From assembly GCA_017962315.1 (NCBI GenBank), contig JAGCVN010000093.1, forward strand, positions 1 through 49,866: a stretch of DNA of 49,866 nt, read 5' to 3'. Every line of letters begins with the position of its first letter. Position 1 is the stretch's first letter. The notes under the pieces were generated by a model, which made no database searches, was not told the origin of the DNA, and worked only from the letters and a program-made list of their open reading frames with translations. Position numbers and translations under genes: made by a program. Origin of the DNA: Kiritimatiellia bacterium. Lineage in GTDB: Bacteria > Verrucomicrobiota > Kiritimatiellia > RFP12 > UBA1067. Of this stretch, positions 8,253-16,048 are shown piece after piece.

Positions 8253-9341
8253 CTACACCCCCATGAAAAACGCCATGACGGCGAAAAGGCCGTCAACGGC
8301 CGTGATCAAGACCAAACTGCTGACAACGGCCGATGTCGCCGCCGCGCCGACGGAATCTGCGGCACGTCCCGCATTCAGCCCGCAGAAACAGCCGACCATC
8401 CCGACGAGCAGACCGAAAACCATCGACTTGCCCAACCCGAACAGCACATTTGTGAGCGAAGTCGCCGCCACGACATGCTGCCAGTAGGCGACCGCAGGAA
8501 TATCCATCGAGAGGAGGATGATCGCGCCGCCCAAGAGGCCTGCCGCGACCGCAAAGATCGTGAGCGCCGGCATGACCATCGTCGAGGCGAACATGCGCGG
8601 GAGCGTCAGGAACGCGACCGGGGAAAGGTCGAACGTCGTCAAGGCGTCAATCTCCTCGTTGACTTTCATCGTACCTAATTCCGCCGCGAATGCAGACCCC
8701 GTGCGGCCTGCGAGGACAATCGACGTGATGATCGGGCCGAGTTCGCGGAACAGCGCGATGGAAATCAAGTCCGCCACGTAGATCTCCACGCCGAACTGCT
8801 GCAGCGACATCGCCGACATGAACGCGAGGATCACGCCGAGCAGAAAACCGATGAGCATCGTGATCGGGACGGCGTCCGCACCCGCTTTTTCGACAAAAAG
8901 CCAGACATCGCGCCACCGGAGGCGCCCCGGCGAAAACACGGCGCGAACCGTGCTGGCAGCCACCTCGCCCAAGAAAGCCAGCAACCCCTTCACGCGTTCC
9001 AGAAGGGCAACGGCGGACTCGCCAACCTGCTCGGCAAGGTGGGAATCGCGCACGAGCGCGGCGGGGTCTGGGTGGTTGACGAAGGATTCCGGGGAATAAC
9101 GGGCAAGCGTACGGGCGACTGCGCCCCGCGCATCGCGCACGTCAATCGCGAACCCGTTCCGCTGCGCTTTCAGGTACAACGAAAGGAATAACGCTTCGCC
9201 CGCGCCGTCCAGCGATTCGACGGCATCGGCATCGAGCGTCAACGTGTCGCCCGTTTTCAGGCGGTCTACCCTTGGGACAACCTTCCGCCAGACGGCGGCG
9301 ACTTCCGCCTGGGAACAAACTTTTGGCAACGTGAGAACCAT
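8253..9341 (-). CDS. MlaE-family ABC permease with N-terminal STAS domain
   Basis: A 362-residue inner-membrane permease. Residues 1-95 form a STAS-like domain (TLDADAVESLDGAGEALFLS), and the MlaE/YrbE permease domain follows with helices near 120-145, 165-190, 225-260, 285-310 and 335-360. Family hallmarks are ELGPIITSIVLAGRTGSAF and GTMKVNEEIDAL. STAS-MlaE fusions are known in several Gram-negative groups, where a separate MlaB-like protein is not needed. The start at 9341 is chosen from the protein alignment pattern, since the open frame extends 90 codons further without a convincing ribosome binding site. It is the first gene of the operon. Confidence 0.92.
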   Translation of the reverse strand: MVLTLPKVCSQAEVAAVWRKVVPRVDRLKTGDTLTLDADAVESLDGAGEALFLSLYLKAQRNGFAIDVRDARGAVARTLARYSPESFVNHPDPAALVRDSHLAEQVGESAVALLERVKGLLAFLGEVAASTVRAVFSPGRLRWRDVWLFVEKAGADAVPITMLIGFLLGVILAFMSAMSLQQFGVEIYVADLISIALFRELGPIITSIVLAGRTGSAFAAELGTMKVNEEIDALTTFDLSPVAFLTLPRMFASTMVMPALTIFAVAAGLLGGAIILLSMDIPAVAYWQHVVAATSLTNVLFGLGKSMVFGLLVGMVGCFCGLNAGRAADSVGAAATSAVVSSLVLITAVDGLFAVMAFFMGV

Positions 9342-9996
9342 ACGAAACGGCGTTAGCCTAGCACAGAACCCCCGTCCCTGTAAAAAGGAAAATCTCGCAA
9401 ACAGGGCTTTCGGACAGACCGTGTGCAGGTTCTCGTCTTTTCCCTTAAAATCACTTGTCCACCCTGATTGCGTAGAAGCCGGAAGGACCGCCCTTGACGA
9501 CAGGCGGTCTGCACATCCAAAAACCTGCCATTGATATAATTCACGCCTGAATTTTGCACAGTATCTCGCGTTAAACCCAAAGAGACAAAGCCACTTCGAC
9601 GGTTCGTGCAATGCCGATTCGCCGTTGCTACCCGTCCGAGGATGTCGTTCCGTTATCGGAATGCCGCAACAACCTATCCATGTACATAAACCGCGTGCGT
9701 GGAACGTACCGCCCCATCCTCATCGCGCAGGAGAGGCGCGCCGCAGGACGAGGTTTTCCATCGCCTCCATGAAACGCTTCTTACGATGAAGCAAGCGGAG
9801 ACACCGGCATAAACGTACTTTTGGTTCTGCACGCAGAAGGACTGCTCGACGATAGTGTAATCGGGATAACTACTGTTCTGTGTACGAACCCGTAAAGGAT
9901 GAGATTCACATCCTCCCCATCCGCCATACGCGAATGACCGTCTCCGAAAACAACTTGATATGGAGTTGATTGTCGCTTCACACACTATACCGCTTT
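9342..9996. other. Noncoding stretch of 655 bp between the kinase and permease genes
   Basis: No frame here has convincing coding features. Short minus-strand frames exist, for example 9781-9981, but none has a ribosome binding site or a recognisable domain. One minus-strand stretch around 9720-9790 in another frame reads as charged, protein-like residues and could be a decayed gene end, but this is weak. The only signal I can support is the possible promoter at 9355-9384. Confidence 0.5.
9355..9384 (-). promoter_or_regulatory. Possible sigma-70 promoter of the mla-like operon
   Basis: On the minus strand TTTACA is followed by 18 bases and TAGGCT. Transcription would begin only about 7 bases before the permease ATG, giving a nearly leaderless mRNA. 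The match is moderate. Confidence 0.35.
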
Positions 9997-11700
9997 TCAC
10001 GCGGGGCGCGTGCCGTGATGCGCATTTTGAACGACGACACGGAGGGAACGGGGATGGATGCGGATTTCGACCGGCGTCGTCCCCACGATGTCGCCGTCCG
10101 CCTGCACGGGAAGCGGCTCGCGGGAACGGATGGTCACGGACGCCTTGGCGCGGCGCTCGTGGAGAATCCCGTTCTCCTTTTCCGGAGAAAGCCGTTTCTT
10201 CAAGTAGAGAAGCGGATATTCCGCCGGGGTCTTCAGGCAACAGACGGCCAAATCGAGAATTCCGTCGTCCATCCGGATGTCCGGGCCGTTTGGATACAGC
10301 CCCCGCGCCAGTGACCCGCAGTTGGAAACCAGCACGTCCGTCGCTTCAAACGTCTCTTCCACACCACCGTCAATCGAAACGGCAACCGACTGCGGACGGG
10401 ACTGGATGGCGTTCAACACGGCCGCACCGGCATAGGCGGAACGCCCAAAAAGCGTCTTTCCCCGGCGCGAGGTCATCGCAACGGTTTCCGCGTTGACGCC
10501 CACCCCCGCATTCAACAAGAAGAGGCGGTCGCCCGCTGTCATCGTGTCGAGCAAACGGACGGGGGATCCGCGATCCGTCGCAACCGCCACCGCATCGCGG
10601 AGATTCAGGGGAATGCCGAGTTCGCGGGCAACCAGGTTGCCCGTACCTGCAGGGACGATCGCCAATTCCGCGTCCATCCCCGTCAACGCTTGAGCGACGG
10701 CGGCAACCGTGCCGTCCCCGCCCGCAGCCACGATACGGAGCGGCCGGGACGCATCGCCCGGAGCCGACAGCACGCCGCGCGTGAACGCCGTGATGTCCTC
10801 GCCGGGCGGGACTGCGCACACCTCGGCCCAGGCAGGAATCAACGCACGCAGCCGTGCGCCGTTTTCGGGCAGGGCGGGCGACAGGATAAACAGGACGCGG
10901 GGTTCCGCGGCAACCATGCGGGCGACGGCGTCGCAGACGAGGTCGATATCGGGGGAATCGGTGAGCGTTTTCAAGAACTCGCGCCTGAACGCCAGCACAC
11001 CGCGTTTCGCGGCGATCGCACGGGATGTCGCGAAATGAAGCCCACCGGTCAGCCAGCCAAGCTGAACCAGCACGAAATCGGAGAGCGACCGAATGAGTGA
11101 GTAGGAAACCGGGGCACCCTCGCAGACGGCCTTGACCACCTCCGGCGAGGGCGGCGCGTGGACGGGAAGCCCCCACACGATCTCCGGATCGCGTTCCAAG
11201 CCGCCGTCACGCACGGCATCCTCCAGGATGCGGAAGATGTCGAGCTTGTCGGCGTCGCGAACAAGATGGCAGACCCGCAGGCCGAATTCCCTCTTTTCGC
11301 CGTCGGAGGGACATTCAGGAATGACCTTTTGATTATGGCAGGCGACGGCGTCGACGATCAACGCGCGTTCGGCGGAGGGAAGCGCGTCAAGCCAGCCGAG
11401 TTCACGGATGACTTCGACGCCGCGTTCGGCGTGGTTCACGGATTTTACATCCTCGAACGTTCCGAAATCGCGAAGCTGGGTGAAGCGGCCGACATCGTGG
11501 AGGAGGGCGGCCGCCTCGCCGACGAGACGTTCCGCGGCGGACCAGCGTTCCCCTTCCATGATCTCCGCCGCCGTCTCGACGACGTGCCGGGTATGGATGA
11601 GTTTCAACCGGATCATCTCCGCCCGCGTCCCTTCGCAATGGAAAGAGGCGACGTAGGCGTCATAGCGTTCTGTGAGCATCTTCAGAAACGAAGAGGTCAT
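9997..11700 (-). CDS. Fusion of an HD-domain protein and a diacylglycerol/sphingosine-type lipid kinase
   Basis: A 567-residue two-domain protein. Residues 1-265 are an HD-type metal phosphohydrolase with His36/His39, HD at 68-69, His90, His122 and the Asp pair in RDADKLD near 149-154. Residues 268-567 are a diacylglycerol-kinase catalytic domain with GGDGT (327-331), AGTGN (351-355), and the C-terminal DGILD and QADGD motifs typical of YegS/DgkB-like enzymes. The kinase half probably phosphorylates a lipid; the HD half probably cleaves a phosphate or phosphodiester, though substrates cannot be read. AAGGAAGG precedes the start, 16 bases after the ELM1-like gene. The single frame runs across both domains with no frameshift sign. 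An HD fusion to this kinase is unusual to my knowledge. Confidence 0.9.
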   Translation of the reverse strand: MTSSFLKMLTERYDAYVASFHCEGTRAEMIRLKLIHTRHVVETAAEIMEGERWSAAERLVGEAAALLHDVGRFTQLRDFGTFEDVKSVNHAERGVEVIRELGWLDALPSAERALIVDAVACHNQKVIPECPSDGEKREFGLRVCHLVRDADKLDIFRILEDAVRDGGLERDPEIVWGLPVHAPPSPEVVKAVCEGAPVSYSLIRSLSDFVLVQLGWLTGGLHFATSRAIAAKRGVLAFRREFLKTLTDSPDIDLVCDAVARMVAAEPRVLFILSPALPENGARLRALIPAWAEVCAVPPGEDITAFTRGVLSAPGDASRPLRIVAAGGDGTVAAVAQALTGMDAELAIVPAGTGNLVARELGIPLNLRDAVAVATDRGSPVRLLDTMTAGDRLFLLNAGVGVNAETVAMTSRRGKTLFGRSAYAGAAVLNAIQSRPQSVAVSIDGGVEETFEATDVLVSNCGSLARGLYPNGPDIRMDDGILDLAVCCLKTPAEYPLLYLKKRLSPEKENGILHERRAKASVTIRSREPLPVQADGDIVGTTPVEIRIHPRSLRVVVQNAHHGTRPA

Positions 11701-11716
11701 CCCGGAAGCCCTTCCT

Positions 11717-12868
11717 TTACTGTACCTTCTTTCCCGGCTGGGTGTTTGCCTTGCGTGGTTTCGCCGTTTTCTTCGGGGACGGCTTCGCGCCCGCTTTCGG
11801 CGATGGTTTCGCCGTCGGCTTCACAACCGGCTTCGCGGTCGGTTTCGGCGCGCCGGGCACGGCAGAGACCTGCCCCTTCTTCTTGGCTGCCGTCCCCTTT
11901 CGCGCCTGACGGTCGTACTGGGCAGGAAGGAGAATGCGCTTGACCTCCTCGAACGCGGGGCCGAGGTCGATCTTGTTACTGGCGAAACCGAGCGAACCAT
12001 CAAAAACGTGGACGACTTTGAGGCTCTCCAGATCTTTGACCAGGCGCATGAACTTCGAGCCGCTACTCTTCAAGTTCATGATGACCTCAACCTTCGCCTT
12101 GCCCTGCGTGACCGCCTCGCTGATCATCCCGGTCGAATCCGCCGTGACGAAGAGGCGGTCGCAGAGGGTGACGAAAGCGGGAATCGGGTTGAAGGTGTCG
12201 CTGCTGTAGAGGAGCTTGTACTGGAACGGGTAGCCGTCGACAAGGGTCTCGATCTCCTTCGGCGTGCGGCGTGACGTCGTCACCCAATGCTCATAGGCGC
12301 CGGTCAACTCGAACAAGCGGTCTAGCTGGCGCTTCATTGCATCGACCTCCATTGTGGCATGGGGGTTCGGACCGCCGATGATGACGCCGACGGCGGGCTT
12401 CTGTTGCGTGTAACGCTGCTCGAATGCCTTCACGCAGTCGCGGTAGTACTCCTGCGTGGTCGGCGAAAGGTTGACCGGCATGGAGACGATGTTCGGGCGT
12501 TTCGGCGGGTTGTCGAACGCGGGCGCGAGAATGCAGTCGAAATTCAGGCGGAATCCCTTCGGATAGAGGATCGCGCAGACGGGCACATTGAGACGGTTCG
12601 CCAATACCTTGCCGGGGTAGAAGGCGGTCGAACCCGTGCAGACAACGGCATCGTACATGTTCTTACGCGGCTTGGCCTCCACCGTGAACAGCGACTCCGT
12701 CAAAACCCCGACGCGGTCCGCCGCATAGGACAACGCTTTCTTGAACGGCGTCGGATACGCCACATGAAGCAAGTCATAACGCCGGCCGAGCGCGTTGCAG
12801 AACGCCTTGGACTGATTCTCATGTCCGGCTTTTCCGTCCGTGACAATCAACAATTTTCTTCCCCGCAT
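11717..12868 (-). CDS. ELM1/GtrOC1-like (DUF1022) family protein with Lys/Pro/Ala-rich tail
   Basis: A 383-residue protein starting with a Rossmann-like RKLLIVTDGKAGHENQSKA, the family hallmark of bacterial ELM1-like proteins. Further family-type segments are ILYPKGFRLNFDCILAP, VIIGGPNPHATM, and LFVTADSTGMISEA. The fold of this family resembles GT-B glycosyltransferases, but activity is not established. Residues from about 320 form a low-complexity tail of Lys, Pro and Ala with repeated KPT/KPS units, probably disordered and perhaps binding anionic membrane. It starts 3 bases after the regulator gene and precedes the lipid kinase gene by 16 bases. An envelope-lipid or glycan role is an inference from these neighbours. 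Confidence 0.82.
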   Translation of the reverse strand: MRGRKLLIVTDGKAGHENQSKAFCNALGRRYDLLHVAYPTPFKKALSYAADRVGVLTESLFTVEAKPRKNMYDAVVCTGSTAFYPGKVLANRLNVPVCAILYPKGFRLNFDCILAPAFDNPPKRPNIVSMPVNLSPTTQEYYRDCVKAFEQRYTQQKPAVGVIIGGPNPHATMEVDAMKRQLDRLFELTGAYEHWVTTSRRTPKEIETLVDGYPFQYKLLYSSDTFNPIPAFVTLCDRLFVTADSTGMISEAVTQGKAKVEVIMNLKSSGSKFMRLVKDLESLKVVHVFDGSLGFASNKIDLGPAFEEVKRILLPAQYDRQARKGTAAKKKGQVSAVPGAPKPTAKPVVKPTAKPSPKAGAKPSPKKTAKPRKANTQPGKKVQ

Positions 12869-12871
12869 GGT

Positions 12872-13450
12872 TTACCTCTGTACTCTTTCGGACGGATGGT
12901 CGGCTGCGGCGGGTACACCCAGGGCGCGGAGTTCCGCCAGGACACGGCGCCGCGACTCCGCCCAGACAGCGGGCTCGACGCCCGGCGGAATCGCCGGGGC
13001 GACGAACGGTTCGCCGCAGGCGGAACAACACGCCCCCTCGCGCAACGGCGCGCCGCAGGCGGGGCAGGCCGTCTCCAGCATCTCGCCGCAATATCTGCAA
13101 CGAACCCCGGTCTGCAACGCGGGCCAGAACAGCACACGCCCGGAAACGTCGAACGGGACATTGCCGGGACACCCCGCGTCAGGACAGAACCCCAGTCCTG
13201 ATGGGATGGAGGGAGACAGCGCGAACGGCGCGCCTGTCTCCGGGGCCGGACTCAACGTCACATCCAGAAGGGCTGCGATCTTTTCGATCGTCTCCTCCGC
13301 AACCTTGTCTGTCCGCCCGGACTCCAGCATACTGAGAGCCGACTGTTTGCACCCGACCTGTTGCGCCACGAAACTCTGCGTCAATCCTTTGGCGCGACGG
13401 GCCTCGGCAAGCCGTCTGCAATCCGTCAATGTGATGAAATACTTGTGCAT
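12872..13450 (-). CDS. XRE-family HTH regulator with C-terminal zinc ribbons
   Basis: A 192-residue protein. Residues about 10-65 form an XRE-type helix-turn-helix (LAEARRAKGLTQSFVAQQVG, then QSALSMLESGR). The second half has Cys pairs in CPDAGC, CRYCG, CPACG and CSACG, the pattern of zinc ribbons, and a short helical end. The DNA-binding domain suggests transcription control, perhaps of its own operon: the ELM1-like gene begins 3 bases after its stop and the HD-kinase gene follows. The upstream region holds inverted TTTATCAACA sites that are candidate operators. The combination of XRE and several CxxC knuckles could sense zinc or oxidation (inference). Confidence 0.83.
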   Translation of the reverse strand: MHKYFITLTDCRRLAEARRAKGLTQSFVAQQVGCKQSALSMLESGRTDKVAEETIEKIAALLDVTLSPAPETGAPFALSPSIPSGLGFCPDAGCPGNVPFDVSGRVLFWPALQTGVRCRYCGEMLETACPACGAPLREGACCSACGEPFVAPAIPPGVEPAVWAESRRRVLAELRALGVPAAADHPSERVQR

Positions 13451-13464
13451 ACGAAACGTGTACT

Positions 13465-13494
13465 AGTATGCCACCAACACCACCTCGTTGACAA
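13465..13494 (-). promoter_or_regulatory. Possible sigma-70 promoter of the XRE-ELM1-kinase operon
   Basis: TTGTCA, 18 bases, CATACT on the minus strand. Transcription would start about 8 bases before the ATG at 13450. This is a fair match, and it sits at the edge of the AT-rich TTATCAACA cluster. Confidence 0.45.
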
Positions 13495-13501
13495 GCCTAA
13501 T

Positions 13502-13622
13502 GTATCAACAGGTTTTTACCAATGTTAACTACACGTATTCCAATAGGTTATAAATTATCAACAGGGTTATTATCACCTGTTTATAACTTTTATCAACAGA
13601 AATGTGATAAATTGTTGATAAA
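13502..13622. promoter_or_regulatory. Cluster of TTATCAACA-type nonamers
   Basis: TTATCAACA occurs at 13555-13563 and 13590-13598, its reverse complement TGTTGATAA at 13613-13621, and a variant GTATCAACA at 13502-13510. The two inner copies form an exact inverted repeat TTTATCAACA/TGTTGATAAA (13589-13598 and 13613-13622). The nonamer differs from the DnaA box TTATCCACA by one base. It could be an operator for the adjacent XRE regulator or a DnaA-binding cluster; the sequence alone does not decide. Confidence 0.5.
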
Positions 13623-13677
13623 TCGGGCGGACGTTTTGTTGTCGATTCAATCCTGTGCCGATCTTGCCTGTAACTTG

Positions 13678-13838
13678 ATTGTTCACAAATGCCATCATTG
13701 CTACAAATACAGATATCGGGGAAACTTGCAATTTGTGATTTGTGAACAATTGTGACAATTGAGATTTGTGAACAATATCCACGTTACCCTCACGTACATT
13801 CCCGTGCACAGCGCGGGCGGCGGGTTTGCCGAAACCAC
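13678..13838 (+). repeat. Dispersed repeat, copy A
   Basis: The element begins with ATTGTTCACAAAT (13678-13690). The exact inverse ATTTGTGAACAAT follows twice (13738-13750 and 13764-13776). Then comes a block related to ATCCACGTTA and TACATTCCCGTGC, and it ends in a GC-rich GCGCGGGCGGCGGG. Copies B (42729-42834), C (49655-49699, opposite strand) and D (about 35311-35340, partial, opposite strand) share the later block. Compared with B, this copy has a longer middle and a duplicated right arm. No reading frame of use is present. Confidence 0.8.
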
Positions 13839-13877
13839 GTGAAGGTCACGTGCAACGCGCGGAGGATACGCCGACTT

Positions 13878-13917
13878 GACAAAAAACAACGCCACAAGGA
13901 AAGCTTTCCTTGCGGCG
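13878..13917 (-). terminator. Rho-independent terminator after the TPR gene
   Basis: On the minus strand a hairpin with an exact CAAGGAAAGCTTTCCTTG centre and GGCG/CGCC-type outer pairs is followed by TTGTTTTTTG. It sits about 40 bases beyond the stop of the TPR protein gene and ends that transcription unit. Confidence 0.85.
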
Positions 13918-13956
13918 TACCAATCGGTTTCGCGTTTCGTTCAACGCGGACTTTAC

Positions 13957-14868
13957 TTACTTCTTCACTGCTTCCGCCTTTGCGGCCGGAGCGGGCGCGG
14001 GAGCCGGCTTCGGAGGTTCCGCTTTCGCGGGAGGCGGCACAGCCGCCGGCTTCGCCGCAGGGGCGGAGACCGGTTTCGCGGCCACAGGTTTTGCGGGAGC
14101 CGGCGTTGCCGGCTTCGGAGCGGGCTCTGCCTTTGCGGCGGGCTTCACCTCGGGGACGGCGGGCGTCTTGGACACTTCCTCCGCCATCTGGAAGAGGGAA
14201 CGGCTGATGCGCGGCTCGTAACGGGCAATAACATCCTGAAGGTTGGCGATCGCCAGCTCGTCGGTTGTTTTGCCGGTGACTTTCGCCTTCAGGTTCTCCA
14301 GAAACTTATTCGCCTCGTCCTTCTTTCCCTGAAGGCAGAGGACGCGGGCTTCCCCGAACTGCGCCTGACGGATCAGGAAGCTTTCCGGGTAGTCCTTCTG
14401 GAACGCACGGTAGGCGGCAAGCGACTCGTCGTAACGTTCAAGCCCTTCCAGGGCACAGGCGTGCCCGACGCGGGCGATATCGGCGAACCCTTCCTGCTCG
14501 ACACCCCCCTTGGAAAGATAGGCGTCATACGTATTCAGGGCGGCTTCGTACTTGCCGGCATCAAAGTATGCCTTGGCGAGACGGAGGCGGAGCGCCTTGC
14601 CGGCCGTCATGCTGCCGTACTTGGTGACAGCGGCCTCCAGGTCTTCGACAGACTGGGCCTGCAGCAACTCCTGGTTCGCCATCGCGATCTTGCCGGCACG
14701 GTACTGCCGGAAGCCGAAGACGGCGACACAGACGATGATCACGCAGGCCGCCGTAATCAGGAAATGCGTTCCGTTCGCCTTCCACCAGTCATACAACGGC
14801 AAAAGTTCTTCCGGCAGGTTTTCCGGAACGGGAATGACGCGAGAGGCGTCCTTTTTCTGTTCTTTCAT
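13957..14868 (-). CDS. Membrane-anchored TPR protein with Ala/Pro/Lys-rich tail
   Basis: A 303-residue protein. One transmembrane segment at about 37-56 (LITAACVIIVCVAVFGF) follows a short cytoplasmic N-terminus containing YDWWKANG. The periplasmic part (about 60-225) is helical with tetratricopeptide-like units such as AKAYFDAGKYEAALNTYDAYL and ACALEGLERYDESLAAY. This arrangement resembles YfgM-like proteins, which help envelope protein assembly. The last 70 residues are Ala, Pro and Lys repeats (PAPAKPVAAKPV), probably spanning or binding cell wall. It follows the small lipoprotein gene by 12 bases and shares its promoter. The precise role is inferred. Confidence 0.8.
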   Translation of the reverse strand: MKEQKKDASRVIPVPENLPEELLPLYDWWKANGTHFLITAACVIIVCVAVFGFRQYRAGKIAMANQELLQAQSVEDLEAAVTKYGSMTAGKALRLRLAKAYFDAGKYEAALNTYDAYLSKGGVEQEGFADIARVGHACALEGLERYDESLAAYRAFQKDYPESFLIRQAQFGEARVLCLQGKKDEANKFLENLKAKVTGKTTDELAIANLQDVIARYEPRISRSLFQMAEEVSKTPAVPEVKPAAKAEPAPKPATPAPAKPVAAKPVSAPAAKPAAVPPPAKAEPPKPAPAPAPAAKAEAVKK

Positions 14869-14880
14869 GGGAAACTTTCG

Positions 14881-15111
14881 TTACTTTTTGGCAGCCCCGC
14901 AACCGCACTTGTTGGCACCATCCGGGGAGTAATGCATGTAGAGCGGGATCAGCGGATAGTCGTTGCCCATCCCCGTGAACCCGATCAACCCGAAGGTCGT
15001 GTTGTATCCGGTGTTGTCGCCGGAACGCTGCGTATTGCTCGTGAACAGGGCGCAGCCGGAAAGGATGGAAGCCATCGCGACAGCGGCCAAAACAGTCATC
15101 ATCTTGCTCAT
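14881..15111 (-). CDS. Small lipoprotein, function unknown
   Basis: A 76-residue protein. Residues 1-20 are a lipoprotein signal ending LSGC, with Cys20 as the acylated residue. The mature part is Asn/Gly/Thr rich (NTGYNTTFGLIGFTGMG) and ends CGCGAAKK, so it has two further cysteines. The ATG at 15111 follows AGAGGA at good spacing; the open frame continues far upstream but that part is antisense to the lpxI end. A near-consensus promoter lies just upstream, so it may be abundant. I do not recognise a family; a structural envelope role is possible. Confidence 0.75.
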   Translation of the reverse strand: MSKMMTVLAAVAMASILSGCALFTSNTQRSGDNTGYNTTFGLIGFTGMGNDYPLIPLYMHYSPDGANKCGCGAAKK

Positions 15112-15151
15112 TTTGTTTCCTCTACTTGGGTTAACCGAAAGTACGCCTGCT

Positions 15152-15180
15152 ATTATCAATAATGGAAGCGCATGTGTCAA
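15152..15180 (-). promoter_or_regulatory. Near-consensus sigma-70 promoter for the lipoprotein/TPR genes
   Basis: TTGACA, 17 bases, GATAAT on the minus strand, in the 97-base gap after lpxI. This is the best promoter match seen in the window. It separates the lipoprotein and TPR genes from the long upstream operon. Confidence 0.75.
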
Positions 15181-15208
15181 GCGGGAAACGTTGCCTTTCC
15201 ATCTGCCG

Positions 15209-16048
15209 TCATTCGGGGCGGAGGGGCGCGGCGGGAAGGCCGCTTTCGAGGCCGACAAGCGCGATCCCCCAGCGGTCGGCGAGGCGGATGACGTCCGGTT
15301 TATCCAGCATCAAAAGACGCCCCGCCTGGAAGGCGAGGCAACTCGCCCCCGCCTTGTGGAGGGTCTTGACGGTCGCCACACCGGCGACAGGGATGTCGAA
15401 GCGCATGTCGTGCCCCTCCTTCGCGACCTTCACGACGACACCGCCGCGGCCGCCGAGCTTTCCGCCTCGACGGATCGCCTTGTTCGTCCCCTCGAACGCC
15501 TCGACCGCGAGAATCATCCCATCCTTCACCATCAACGTCTGGCCGATGTCCAGTCCGCAGATCCGCCTGGCGACGTCGTGCCCGAAAGCGATGTCCGCCT
15601 CTTCGCGGGCATCCGGCGCACGGGCGGTGAGCACCCCCGCGCCCGGCATGCAGTCGTCCATGTAACAAGAAGCGGGGATGACACGGAGACCGATCTTCTC
15701 CATCTCAAGCGCGATCTTCCCGAAGATGGTGTGGGCGTTTTTCACGCGCAGTTCGCTAAGCCAGCGGCGGGAAAGGTCGTCGAAACGGGTACGGAAGAGC
15801 GCGACCGGGGTAATCTGTCCCGCCATCACGCCGTCGTCGCACCCCTGTTCTGAAGCCCAGTCGAAGATGGATCGAATTTCACCGATTCCGAACCAGCGAA
15901 CGGTGTCGGCAAGACGCGCCGTGGCGCGCGAGGTCATACCCTTGATGGCGACCATCGCAATCTTTGCGACACCGGCCCGGCGCGCACCCTCGGCGAGGCG
16001 TTCAGGGTACGTGCCGCTACCGGCGACCAGGAGGAGGTTCTTGCTCAT
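15209..16048 (-). CDS. lpxI: UDP-2,3-diacylglucosamine pyrophosphatase LpxI
   Basis: LpxI hydrolyses UDP-2,3-diacylglucosamine to lipid X in lipid A synthesis and replaces LpxH in many bacteria. The 279-residue product has the family N-terminus LLLVAGSGTYPERLAEGARR, the middle QGCDDGVMAGQITP, the segment GVLTARAPDAREEADI, and the C-terminal VKVAKEGHDMRFDIPVAG with GASCLAFQAGRLLMLDK. The start ATG overlaps the menA stop as ATGA, so the two are coupled. Presence of LpxI supports an LPS-bearing outer membrane. Identification is secure. Confidence 0.94.
   Translation of the reverse strand: MSKNLLLVAGSGTYPERLAEGARRAGVAKIAMVAIKGMTSRATARLADTVRWFGIGEIRSIFDWASEQGCDDGVMAGQITPVALFRTRFDDLSRRWLSELRVKNAHTIFGKIALEMEKIGLRVIPASCYMDDCMPGAGVLTARAPDAREEADIAFGHDVARRICGLDIGQTLMVKDGMILAVEAFEGTNKAIRRGGKLGGRGGVVVKVAKEGHDMRFDIPVAGVATVKTLHKAGASCLAFQAGRLLMLDKPDVIRLADRWGIALVGLESGLPAAPLRPE

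Noticed and set aside
13832..13852. CACGTG pair near copy A as a further parS site
   Set aside because: The two CACGTG cores lack the flanking GTTCC/GGAAC arms, so they do not match parS well.
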